Part shown: piece after piece, positions 54,732 to 64,000 of the stretch
Position numbering within the stretch: the stretch's first letter is position 1
Layout: each line of letters begins with the position of its first letter
Origin: Bactericera cockerelli
Lineage: Eukaryota > Arthropoda > Insecta > Hemiptera > Triozidae
DNA: 64,000 nt
Assembly: GCA_024516035.1 (NCBI GenBank)
Contig: CM044960.1
Coordinates: forward strand, 12,856,818 to 12,920,817
Direction: 5' to 3'
The notes under the pieces: generated by a model
Seen by the model: the letters and a program-made list of their open reading frames with translations, nothing else
Told to the model about the DNA's origin: nothing
Database searches by the model: none
Made by a program: the position numbers and the translations under genes

Positions 54732-54990
54732 GGCCAGCCTCCGTGGAGTAATGGTTGTAACTACTGCCCGTAGTCCAGACATTTCGAGTTCCATTACCGG
54801 TTGTTGCAGACTTTTCTAATATTTTTTTCCCCTCTAAACACGTGAGTCTGGAATCACAGCTCTCCAGGCTGGGTGAGGTAAATGTAGGTAGCTGGAACGA
54901 TTCCCAGCGAATGGAGGGTAAAACCCCCCGTCCTGACTAGTTCAAATCAGGACGTTAAAACCAAAATACAATCAACTGGTCACAATCGTT
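54732..54990 (+). mobile_element. tRNA-headed SINE (GCCTCCGTGGC family) in copy 3
   Basis: GGCCAGCCTCCGTGGAGTAA, GTAGTCCAGACATTTCGAGT, CAGGCTGGGTGAGGTAAATG, CGAATGGAGGGTAAAACCCC and GGACGTTAAAACCAAAATAC. The same insertion is in copy 4 (61527-61780). A 3'-truncated version at the same place is in copy 1 (about 7270-7350). It therefore predates their spread. Confidence 0.85.
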
Positions 54991-56041
54991 TTAAAATGAG
55001 GTTGGTGTGATAATTGGTGCTTCTTTTGTGGGACTTAAACCAATTTATAATAATGAAGAAAAAAATATACCTATTTAATCTTAAAATCCATTAACAATAA
55101 TTCATTAATAATCAACTATTGTTTTAACCTTGTATTGAAAAATTAGTAATGAACTCGTTAAAAAATGGACAATTCTGTTTCGTGGTTTTGTTTACAATAT
55201 AACAATACAATTTTAATTATATTATGTACCTACGTACATGACCAATTCGATCTTGGTAAAATAAAGAGAGAAATGAAAGTGCCGAGTATTATTATGTGTT
55301 CAGAAATGTTGACCCATATATTTGCCTAACTTCGAGTTGCTAAACATGGTGTCATTTCAGCATAATCGGTAGATATAAACAGAAGAAGTGAGAAATTGTA
55401 CTATAGATATACATTTAATAATTATGAATTAATAGGCAAGCATATATCCATGGAATATATCCTGAAAATTTCGGCTCGATTGGACAAAAATGCAACTTAT
55501 ATCACGTTTCATACATAGGTAGATGGATAATTAGATTGTGACAAATAAATGTTGATCGAGTTAAACCATACTCACTTCGTTCGAAATTAAACGGTCATAG
55601 GAGGTTGACCCAAACTAGCAACTACTGTTTTTTTTTCTCACGAGAATACCGGACATCCAAAGTACAGTTTAAAAAAAATCTACCTAGCCGGGATTCGAAC
55701 CCAGGTCAACTTGCAAACTTTGTAATTTACCTACACCAGTCGACGACCACCACAGAGACTGCTCAATACATAATATTTTATTATATTTATCATTTAATCT
55801 GCAAATCAATATTTTTGCTTCTTACTGGCCAATATTTTATACACTGCTCATAATAATAATATAGACCTAGTTTACCTCTTGATGTAGAAACCTTTTAATG
55901 AATTTATAGAACGTTATTATTCCCACTCTAACTAAGTGGTCTGTTGGCAGCTTGGATGTAGCAAAGACGGTTGGGTCCCACCCATATTTTAAGTTCTATG
56001 TGAGGCGAAGATTTTTTTGTTACTCTCATTAATCTTAATTC

Positions 56042-56670
56042 AGTTTTTGACATTTTCATGTCTTTGCTCTGGCACATAACCAAAATTATGTAACGAAATT
56101 ATGTGACGAAATTATGTAACGAAATTATGTGACGAAATTATGTAACGAAATTATGTAACGAAATATTAAATTATAAAAAGAGAGAAGAGAAAAAGTATTT
56201 GTCATGCGCACAATAACGAAATATTAAATTATAAAAAGAGAGAAGAGAAAAAGTATGTGTCATGCGCACAATACGAAATTTGGTCAGTTAAGTTTTAGAC
56301 CTTGAATAGTAAAGATGAAAATGTCCCAATGGTTGCAGACTCGTATGCAAGCGTTTTTTTTTGCTCCGATTTCAATTTTTGACATTTTCATGTCTTTGCT
56401 CTGGCACATAACCAAAATTATGTAACGAAATTATGTAACGAAATATTAAATTATAAAAAGAGAGAAGAGAAAAAGTATGTGTCATGCGCACAATACGAAA
56501 TTTGGTCAGTTAAGTTTTAGACCTTGAATAGTAAAGATCATGAAAATGTCCCAATGGTTGCAGACTCGTATGCAAGCGTTTTTTTTCTCTCGCATCCACC
56601 CCCCCCCCCCCCCCTCTACCCAACTCCCTCCACGTCTAGTACAATCTAGTACATAATTTCGTACTTTTTT
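56042..56670. repeat. Tandem block unique to copy 3
   Basis: Contains ~8 copies of the 12-bp phrase AATTATGTAACG (or AATTATGTGACG). It also has a ~200-330-bp tandem duplication with AAAAAGAGAGAAGAGAAAAA, TGTCATGCGCACAATACGAA and TTGCAGACTCGTATGCAAGC, and a 19-nt C run at 56599-56617. Copy 4 lacks the whole block at the equivalent position (near 62840). Confidence 0.8.
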
Positions 56671-57531
56671 TTTTTCTTTTTGTGTCTCACACTGTCGTTG
56701 ATTTTTCTAAAATTTTATTTACATCATATTATAATTTTACGTAATTAGACCTTTAGAAAGAACCTTCAGTCATGCACGTGGGATAACTAGGCGTGGCTCC
56801 AGGGTTCATTATAGATATTCCTTTAGAGGACTTTAAATACTTTTCTACTTCTGTCAACCATCTGAAATTAAGTGATCTCATTCCCTTTGACTAAACCTTT
56901 CTAAAAACACTAGAAATACATCTCTAGGATAACAATAGACGGCTCTGGGCTCCATAATAAGTATTCCTTTCAAAGGCTATAACTCAAGTTCGGTCCAGTG
57001 TAATATTTTAGTTATATTTTTATATTTTTTCCTATGGTAAGACCTTTCGAAAAATACCACAATCGCAGCTCCAAGATAACCAGGGGCGGCTCTGTGCAAC
57101 TTTCCGGTTTTATTTTAGAAGGCTATATCTCCTATCCTATAAAAAATAAATACTTGAACCTATAAAAGGTATGCAGAGATAAAAATTCCCTATTCAAAAA
57201 CCTAGCTCACGTCTTTCCACGATAAGCACACGTTGCTGTACCCTTGACAGAAAATTGGTCTGAAAAAAAAAAAACCCGTATGAAAAATTTCATGAAATTC
57301 AAGATTTTCGGCGTGGCTAGAAAACGACTTTAACTATACGTAGGAACCTCGCGCTTTCGTGAAACACAATCTATTTTCGCGTCTCAGTACGAATTTGAAA
57401 TAAAAATTGATAAAAGTTAGCGGGAAGTGTGCGAAAACAATAAAACAAAATACATATAAACTCTGTTTCGTGTTAATATAGGCCGGTAGGCTGGCGCTGC
57501 TTGACGAGCGCTCGCCTCCCGGCGAGCTTGA

Positions 57532-58150
57532 TGGTGTATATGTAGTTTGTTGAAATAATGCATTTAAAACTGACAATTTTAGAATTATTTCTATCTAGTA
57601 AATACTAGAGAGTTATCTGAATCTAAATCAAATAAGAACTAGTAGTTAGACTTTGAGAGATATGAGTGTGTTGTCTAGAAACTAAATGAGATTCCACAAT
57701 GAGTGACCAGACGCGAGTTTCTACTTCTGTAAATATTATGGTTTTGAACTCTTTGGATTAATTTGTAATGTGCAGGTAATTTGACGTGAACTATGCTATG
57801 AAAGTGTATTACAAATTGCTGTAATCTATCCTGAGATTCCGAGTCACATTTTTACTCATAATTCTTGGCTGCTGACAGTTAAGTGAGCAACTGAGCACGT
57901 ACCAGATTGAATTTATTATCCGCAAGCCAGGTAAACGTACTTACTAACTTACGGATCCACGCACGATATGTGTAACTATCTAGTTGGGATTGATTGGTCC
58001 AATAACATAGCCCATTCTTGGGGAAGAAAAAAAGATGAGCCTAGATTTCCTAGAAAAAATATTCAAAACTAATAATTATCAAATTTAGCTACTAAAATGT
58101 TACTAATTTTGATATATCTACAATTTGTTAAAATTAAAGCTCTATAGCTA
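57532..58150. other. SETD3-like intron sequence, nothing recognised
   Basis: AT-rich intron. Confidence 0.45.
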
Positions 58151-58151
58151 G

Positions 58152-58653
58152 TTAAAACTCTATCTGTTTGCCAATGTCTAAGACTATGGTCATATAAACA
58201 AATATAGCATTGCCAATGCCTAAGTCTCTTGCCAGGTGAACTAATGAAGCTACTCCCAGCTCATCCTCGTCTACAAAATCATTTTTTGGAACTATCAGTC
58301 GCCTCGCCAGCATGTGCCATGAGGACGTAAAGCTTATTATTGTTATAAATTGGACGTCTTTTTTTTCTTTTCTTTTGTAAGGTGCTTTAACAACAGCTGG
58401 TCCTTCGTACCGTTTCCGTTTCAAACTAAATTTTTCTATAGCATTTTATTCGTTTCAGGTATATTATCAGGGCGTCAATTTCAGTTGTGTCGTCACGTAA
58501 CGATGGTATAGCGGACAAATTGGTACGGGCAGGAGCTAGGATAGAGCATTCAAGGAGGTGTGCAACCGTAAGGACAACACCACATTGACGAAGGGGAGGG
58601 GGTTCCTTTTTGAACAGGTGGCCATGGGTAGTAAAAGTATGGTCGATTCTCAT
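58152..58653 (-). pseudogene. LINE ORF2 C-terminal fragment
   Basis: The minus strand begins RIDHTFTTHGHLFKKEPPP, then QCGVVLTVAHLLECSILAPA. This matches the arthropod non-LTR pattern RIGHTRLTHGxLxxxEDPPxCxxCGxxLTVxHILxECP, the last part of a LINE RNase H/C-terminal domain. After a stop near 58426 a further frame (HMLARRLIVPKND, GVASLVHLARDLGIGNAI) is probably the LINE 3' region. It is truncated at its 5' end and inactive. It is in the SETD3-like intron. Confidence 0.72.
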
Positions 58654-58655
58654 TC

Positions 58656-58720
58656 TGGAGGACGTCTTTTAACTTCAGTAATCTGACGAGACGTGATGGA
58701 ACTAGCCACACCAATTTGAC
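58656..58720 (-). mobile_element. 5S-headed SINE remnant
   Basis: Plus strand: GGACGTCTTTTAACTTCAGT, AATCTGACGAGACGTGATGG and AACTAGCC, the degraded reversed 5S head. Confidence 0.45.
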
Positions 58721-59050
58721 GTGATGACTAGCTTGCGTCTACAACAGCGCGACAACTCGATTAATTTTTTTAATATAATAAATTCTATTGCGAATTCATA
58801 CTGTTCAATAGCCTCCTCAATGAGTCGTGTACTTAACTTGGTGTTTGCAATAGCGGTAGGACAGGATTTACTTTCTTGACTAGGTATGAAAAGGAAAGTT
58901 GTGACTCGTACAATTAATAATATAATAACTATTAATAAATTATGAGCGAGCAATAATTAAATATCAAGTCATTCGTTATGCTAATCGTCTACACTTTTCA
59001 TTACAAGTTAACCCTTGCATGAACGAGTGTCTACACGAGAAAGACAATTT
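58721..59050. other. SETD3-like intron sequence, nothing recognised
   Basis: AT-rich intron. Confidence 0.4.
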
Positions 59051-59069
59051 TCCGTCCAAGGGATATCAG

Positions 59070-59215
59070 AGGTTATTCGAGACACGGGTTTTACCTTCCA
59101 TTCACATTTAGCGACATTAACATAAGACAGCCTAGATTATTAGCATCACGATGGTTTGAATCTGGGTGGTTATCCATCAAGTTCTAACATCGCAGTACTT
59201 AGCTTATTTGAACAT
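59070..59215 (-). mobile_element. 5S-headed SINE, degenerate
   Basis: Plus strand: GGGTTTTACCTTCCATTCAC, GACAGCCTAGATTATTAGCA, TGGTTTGAATCTGGGTGGTT and CCATCAAGTTCTAACATCGC, all matching landmarks of the reversed family. It ends ~20 bp short of the SETD3-like exon donor at 59235. Confidence 0.6.
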
Positions 59216-59235
59216 GTACCATTTCGAAAACTTAC

Positions 59236-59350
59236 CCTTCCATTCTCGTGATTGCACATGTCCCATATTGGGATCAAGGCGTGTACTTCCGAAGCTTCGT
59301 TTTCGGAAGGAACTGCGTTCAGTCGGGTCATTACGGTGGAGACCGCCCAT
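59236..59350 (-). CDS. SETD3-like exon (SET domain, actin-binding and SAM motifs)
   Basis: Acceptor ATCTCATTTCAG|A, donor AGG|GTAAGT. After the split first codon it reads WAVSTVMTRLNAVPSENEA, then HALIPIWDMCNHENGR. This is the highly conserved SETD3 segment RWAVSSVMTRQNQIP...LALIPLWDMCNHTNG. The DMCNH box holds the Asn-His pair that binds S-adenosylmethionine, and the Asn after MTR and the Trp before DMC are conserved substrate-site positions in SETD3. Phase is 2 in (one base completes the codon) and 0 out, joining the 51232 exon exactly as expected. Confidence 0.95.
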
Positions 59351-59567
59351 CTGAAATGAGATACAAAGTGTTGCTTGATTAGTTAGTTGCCCTTATTATA
59401 AATTAGTCCTGTCCAGCAGTCTGGCTGAGGGACTAACGTGGAAAAGGAGCTGGAGGCCTATAAAGAATGAGTTGTTAAGCAAGACTTTTTCTAAGGTGTC
59501 TTTCACATCTAGATGGTGAGTTATTTGTTATAAGATTCATATTAGAAATGCAAAGTACGTTTATACA

Positions 59568-59692
59568 AATGTAATATTTTATAAAACTAGGACTCTTCAA
59601 AGCCTAGTTTTATAAAATTAAGTCTATGAGCCTAGGCGAAACTCGAGTCGGTGAGTGAAAATTTAGAGAATCCTTATTTTATAAAATATTAC
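59568..59692. mobile_element. Small palindromic MITE
   Basis: Terminal GTAATATTTTATAAAACTAG / TTATTTTATAAAATATTAC inverted repeats ~125 bp apart. A second inner repeat pairs TAAAACTAGGACTC with AGCCTAGTTTTATA. The family was not identified. Confidence 0.65.
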
Positions 59693-59699
59693 ATATAAC

Positions 59700-59935
59700 A
59701 TTTCACATCAAGGTTATTCGGGGGTTTTAACCTAAATTCGCTGGAAACTCAAAAACCAGTTAACCGCATGAATATCATCCAGCCTTGGTTTGACCGGGAA
59801 TAACCAGCGTCACGAGGTTTGGAATCAGAGTAATAGTTACCCACCAAGTCCTGACTTTCCTAGAGGTTACTTAACTGCAGTGATCTAATGAGAATTGGTG
59901 TATTCAACGTCTCATCGGCGCTAGGTCAAGTAGGT
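59700..59935 (-). mobile_element. 5S-headed SINE, degenerate but near full length
   Basis: Plus strand: GGGGGTTTTAACCTAAATTC, CATCCAGCCTTGGTTTGACC, GGGAATAACCAGCGTCACG, AGGTTACTTAACTGCAGTGA and CGTCTCATCGGCGCTAGG, which correspond to 41350-41621 landmark by landmark. Confidence 0.78.
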
Positions 59936-60086
59936 AATACTATAAAAATGCACATGGAAAAGTATCTACCGAAAACAAAAATATCAGCCTGTGAACGATC
60001 ACATAATCTACTTGGACAGACTATTGAAAATTTTCGAATAAAAACGAAAAAAAGTAAAGAGAATTTTCCTTCCGAAGATAAATTTA

Positions 60087-60599
60087 ACCCCCAAAAAACA
60101 CTACGTGTAAAAATAGTCGTCAAGTGTTGGAATGATTAAAAAGAACTGATATCAAAAACGTCAATTTTCTATGTGCTGAAGGAATTATTTTTCACGTAAT
60201 AAGTCTCTTGATAATTCAACCAAAATAATAGCCTCACAACAACAATACACCTTTGAGCAAACTTCGATTTGGTAATTTGAGAATTTAACCAAAAAATAGC
60301 CACACAACAAAACAATGCTCTTGTAAGAACAATGTTGCATAATTACAGAACCATTGTTCTTACAAGAGCATTGTTTTGTTGTGTGGCTATTTTTTGGTTA
60401 AATTCTCAAATTACCAAATCGAAGTTTGCTCAAAGGTGTATTGTTGTTGTGAGGCTATTATTTTGGTTGAATTATCAAGAGACTTATTACGTGAAAAATA
60501 ATTCCTTCAGCACATAGAAAATTGACGTTTTTGATATCAGTTCTTTTTAATCATTCCAACACTTGACGACTATTTTTACACGTAGTGTTTTTTGGGGGA
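60087..60599. repeat. 513-bp terminal palindrome of copy 4 (flop orientation)
   Basis: Arms match copy 3, but the 19-nt centre at 60334-60352 reads GTTGCATAATTACAGAACC, the exact reverse complement of the copy 1 and copy 3 centre. Confidence 0.92.
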
Positions 60600-60677
60600 T
60601 ATCACTACTTTTTGATTTAGATGAAATCCTTTGATAGATGAAATAAAAAGTAATCAACAGATAAAAGAAAAAAGACT

Positions 60678-61205
60678 TTTATTTTAAGGTTGTTGTGATA
60701 CGCAGTAATATTATAAGACTATCATATAAAATGTTGGGTAATTTATATTGAACTAGTGCCGTTCTTGAGATACAGGGTCGGACGTCCTGCCTAATATCCA
60801 TATATTTTGACGTATAACTTGTTAACCGTAAATTCCAGATAAATGAAGTCTGTTGATAATAACTCCTTGTGGTAAAACCTTTCGAACAAGTTAAAACTTG
60901 ATTTGTTTTTTCGATACTTTTTTTTTTTGTTCGTCCGGCTGCCTGACGAAACCGACCAGAAACTAACATCAAGAGTGTATGTCGAGTTATAAATTTTGTT
61001 CGACAGGTCTTGCCATAAGGAGTTCTTATCGACAAATTTCATTTTTCTATAATTTACGGTTAACAAGTTATACGTCAAAATATATGGATACGCAGGACGT
61101 CCGACCCTGTATCTCAAGAACGGCACTAGTTCAATGTAAATTACCCAACATTTTATATGATAGTCTTATAATATTACTGCGTATCACAACAACCTTAAAA
61201 TAAAA
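60678..61205. repeat. Extended inner inverted repeat of copy 4
   Basis: The inner palindrome of copy 3 is extended here. 60678-60760 (with TTGTGATACGCAGTAATATT and GTTGGGTAATTTATATTGAA) reappears as its complement at 61126-61205, before the sequence returns to ACGGCAAGTCGTAACTCACT as in copy 3. The extra arm has no counterpart in copy 3. Confidence 0.85.
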
Positions 61206-61526
61206 CGGCAAGTCGTAACTCACTGAAATTTGTTGTAATGAAATTCTCTCAATGACACCTTTAGACAATATTCCACAAGACACACCATTCTATTTAAGAT
61301 TTTGAAGTTTTTCCATTTCCAGCCTGACTGGGGCTGTGTAGATATACGGGTTTTAGCGTTTTTTGATATTTTGAGTCGTTTTCGAGCAACCCAGGCTTGA
61401 GCGAGACTTTATGTATGCCCTGTATTTGTAGGTAGTTATTTGTAAGTTTTGAATGAGATCTACGTAATTTACGATTGAAAATACAAAAGTATTGATCCAA
61501 ATAAATGCTTTATTTAGACTGTCAGT

Positions 61527-61780
61527 GGCCAGCCTCCGTGGCGTAATGGTTGTAACTACTGCCCGTAGTCCAGACATTTCGAGTTCCATTACCGGTTGTT
61601 GCAGACTTTTCTAATATTTTTTTCCCCTCTAAACACGTGAGTCTGGAATCACAGTCCTCCAGGCTGGGTGAGGTAAATGTAGGTAGCTGGAACGATTCCC
61701 AGCGAATGGAGGGTAAAACCCTCCCCTGACTAGTTCAAATCAGGACGTTAAAACCAAAATACAATCAACTGGTCACAATC
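61527..61780 (+). mobile_element. tRNA-headed SINE (GCCTCCGTGGC family) in copy 4
   Basis: GGCCAGCCTCCGTGGCGTAA, CAGGCTGGGTGAGGTAAATG, CGAATGGAGGGTAAAACCC and GGACGTTAAAACC. Positioned as in copy 3. Confidence 0.85.
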
Positions 61781-63711
61781 GTTTTAAAATGAGGTTGGTG
61801 TGATAAATGGTGCTTCTTTTGTGGGACTTAAATCAGTTAATAATAATGAAGAAAAAAACATACCTATTTAATCTTAAAATCCATTAACAATAATTCATTA
61901 ATAATCAACTAGTGTTTTAACCATGTATTGAAAAATTAGTAATGAACTCGTTAAAAAACGGACAATTCTGTTTCGTGGTTTTGTTTACAATACAATTTTA
62001 ATTATATTATGTACCTACGTACATGACCAATTCGATCTTGGTAAAATAAAGAGAGAAAATGAAAGTGCCGAGTATTATTATGTGTTCAGAAATGTTGACC
62101 CATATATTTGCCTTACTTCGAGTTGCTAAACATGGTGTCATTTCAGCATAATTGGTAGATATAAACAGAAGAAGTGAGAAATTGTACTAGATATACATTT
62201 AATAATTATGAATTAATAGGCTAGCATATATCCATGGAATATACCCTGAAAATTTCAGCTCGATCGGACAAAAATGCAACTTATATCACGTTTCATACAT
62301 AGGTAGATGGATAGTTAGATTGTGACAAATAAATTAATGTTGATCGAGTTAAACCATACTCACTTCGTTCGAAATTAAACGGTCATAGGAGGTTGACTCA
62401 AACTAGCAACTACTGTTTTTTTTTTTCTCACGAGAATACCGGACATCAAAAGTACAGAGTAAAAAAAATTCTACCTAGCCGGGATTCGAACCCAGGTCAC
62501 CTTGCAAACTTTGTAATTTACCTACCCCAGTCGACGACCACCACAGAGACTGCTCAATACATAATATTTTATTATATTAAATTTATCATTTGATCTGCAA
62601 ATCAATATTTTTGCTTCCTACTGGCCAATATTTTATACACTGCTCATAATAATAATATAGATCTAGTTTACCTCTTGATGTAGAAACCTTTTAATGAATT
62701 TATAAAACGTTATTATTCCCACTTTAATAAAGCAGTCTGTTGGCAGCTTGGATGAAGCAAAGACGATTGTGGCCCACCCATATTTTAAGTTCTATGTGCG
62801 GCGAAGATTTTTTTGTTACTCTCATTAATCTTAATTCAGTTTTTTCTTTTTGTGTCTCACACTGTCGTTGATTTTTCTAAAATTTTATTTACATCATATT
62901 ATAATTTTCCGTAATTAGACCTTTAGAAAGAACCTTCAGTCATGCACGTGGGATAACTAGGCGTGACTCCAGGGTTAATTATAGATATTCCTTTAGAGGA
63001 CTTTAAATACTTTTCTACTTGTTTCAACCATCTGAAATTAAGTGATCTCATTCCCTTTGACTACACCTTTCTAAAAACACCAGAAATACATCTCTAGGAT
63101 AACAATAGACGGCTCTGGGCTCCATAATAAGTATTCCTTTCAAAGGCTATAACTCAAGTTCGGTCCAGTGTAATACTTTAATTATATTTTTATATTTTTT
63201 CCTATGGTAAGACCTTTCGAAATATACCACAATCTCAGCTCCAAGATAACCAGGGGCGGCTCTGTGCAACTTTCCGGTTTTATTTTAGAAGGCTATATCT
63301 CCTATCCTATAAAAAATAAATACTTGAAACTATAAAAGGTATGCAGAGATAAAAATTCCCTATTCAAAAACCTAGCTCACGTCTTTCCACGATAAGCACA
63401 CGTTGCTGTACCCTTGACAGAAAATTGGTCTGAAAAAAAAAAAAAAAAAAAAAACCCGTATGAAAAATTTCATGAAATTCAAGATTTTCGGCGTGGCTAG
63501 AAAACGACTTTAACTGTACGTAGGAACCTCGCGCTTTCGTGAAACACAATCTATTTTCGCGTCTCATTACGAATTTGAAATAAAAATTGATAAAAGTTTG
63601 CGGGAAGTGTGCGAAAACAATAAAACAAAATACATATAAACTCTGTTTCGTGTTAATATAGGCCGGTAGGCTGGCGCTGCTTGACGAGCGCTCGCCTCCC
63701 GGCGAGCTTGA

Positions 63712-64000
63712 TCAAAAATCGCTCTGACGATGATACACTCTCCTAGATTAACCCTTTCGCTACAAATTTGTAGCACTTTGGCCATTGAACAAAAGATCAA
63801 ATACTTAACTAAGAGCAGTTCAGAAATATCTAAAGGCCAGGTCGAGATTCTCTTGGTAGCTACTATTAGCTTACAGCAGGCATGGACTTTCCACCAATTT
63901 CAGTGTCTTTTCAAATCCTATGATTGGTGGAATGTTTTTGTTTGCTTTGAGTAACTATAGCCGGCATTAGTATATCTACTGGACCATTACTATTATTGAA
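63712..64000. other. Flank beyond copy 4, nothing recognised
   Basis: AT-moderate sequence. I looked here for an upstream SETD3 exon and found none. Confidence 0.4.

Larger units (their letters stand above)
53380..57531 (+). mobile_element. Helitron-like non-autonomous element, copy 3
   Basis: Starts TCCCCCAAAAAACAC (host A at 53379) and ends GGCGAGCTTGA at 57531 (host T at 57532). It carries the terminal palindrome (53380-53892), a second inner inverted repeat (about 54053-54417), a tRNA-SINE (54732-54990), the tRNA-like segment (55675-55745, minus) and, unlike copy 4, an extra tandem block (56042-56670). Overall very similar to copy 4, which suggests that they are close sister copies. It lies in the 8-kb SETD3-like intron. 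Confidence 0.82.
46146..59350 (-). other. SETD3-like gene locus, four 3' exons found
   Basis: Spliced exons 59236-59350, 50902-51232, 47274-47428 and 46146-46277 (minus) join in consistent phase (0, 1, 0) and align colinearly with animal SETD3, the protein-histidine methyltransferase that modifies actin His73. Together they encode about 243 residues: the last half of the SET domain and the Rubisco-LSMT-type substrate-binding domain. The N-terminal half is not found and is probably beyond 64000. The first exon found here enters in phase 2. The largest intron (51233-59235) holds Helitron-like copy 3 and a LINE fragment. The intron 47429-50901 carries splice-junction minisatellites at both ends. 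Confidence 0.92.
60087..63711 (+). mobile_element. Helitron-like non-autonomous element, copy 4
   Basis: Starts ACCCCCAAAAAACAC (first base A where the others have T; host A at 60086) and ends GGCGAGCTTGA at 63711 (host T at 63712). Contents are colinear with copy 3: palindrome (60087-60599), inner inverted repeat (60761-61125), tRNA-SINE (61527-61780) and tRNA-like segment (62470-62540, minus). It lacks the 56042-56670 block. It has an ~80-bp extra inverted copy of nearby sequence at 61126-61205. Confidence 0.82.

Noticed and set aside
58152..58424. Independent gene with frame ending in a DLGIGNAIFVYM-type helix
   Set aside because: It directly follows the LINE C-terminal motif on the same strand, so it is most simply the LINE 3' region or a decayed continuation.

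Overview
The window looks like arthropod nuclear DNA, most likely insect. It is AT-rich, its coding sequence is split into short exons by kilobase introns, and most of it is transposon and repeat debris. The two recognisable genes match animal families, a fatty acyl-CoA reductase (FAR) and a SETD3-type actin-histidine methyltransferase. Both lie on the minus strand. A hemipteran is my guess, from repeat density and sequence texture only.

Layout of genes. Eight FAR exons run from 28068 down to 10070 with consistent splice phases. They give about 474 residues from the start Met through most of the FAR C-terminal (sterile) domain. The last exon is not securely found, and the 5' UTR continues upstream of 28068. 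Four exons of the SETD3-like gene run from 59350 down to 46146 and cover the second half of the SET domain and the Rubisco-LSMT-like substrate-binding domain. Earlier exons lie beyond the window or are undetected. A small basic ORF at 42520-42783 (+) is uncertain. The two genes show no functional link.

Layout of repeats. Four copies of one 3.6-4.3 kb asymmetric, non-autonomous, Helitron-like element are present (5183-9374 +, 12223-16483 -, 53380-57531 +, 60087-63711 +). Each begins with a 424-513 bp palindrome and ends in a GC-rich hairpin plus TTGA, inserted between A and T. There are also three TA-flanked inverted-repeat mariner-type elements, three 129-bp PIF/Harbinger-type MITEs, a 5S-rRNA-headed SINE family and several tRNA-headed SINE families. 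Two LINE reverse-transcriptase fragments, retroelement 3' tails and large microsatellites complete the set.

Most notable observations. (1) In the SETD3-like gene, minisatellites are built from the exon-intron junctions themselves: about 20 tandem 5' splice sites at one end of an intron, about 19 tandem 3' splice sites at its other end, and a third array seeded from the last coding exon. The FAR gene has a two-copy version at one donor. (2) The palindromic ends of the Helitron-like family exist in two orientations of their 19-nt centre (flip and flop). (3) 5S-headed and tRNA-headed SINEs share one central domain. (4) Several insertions have their empty site elsewhere in the same window.
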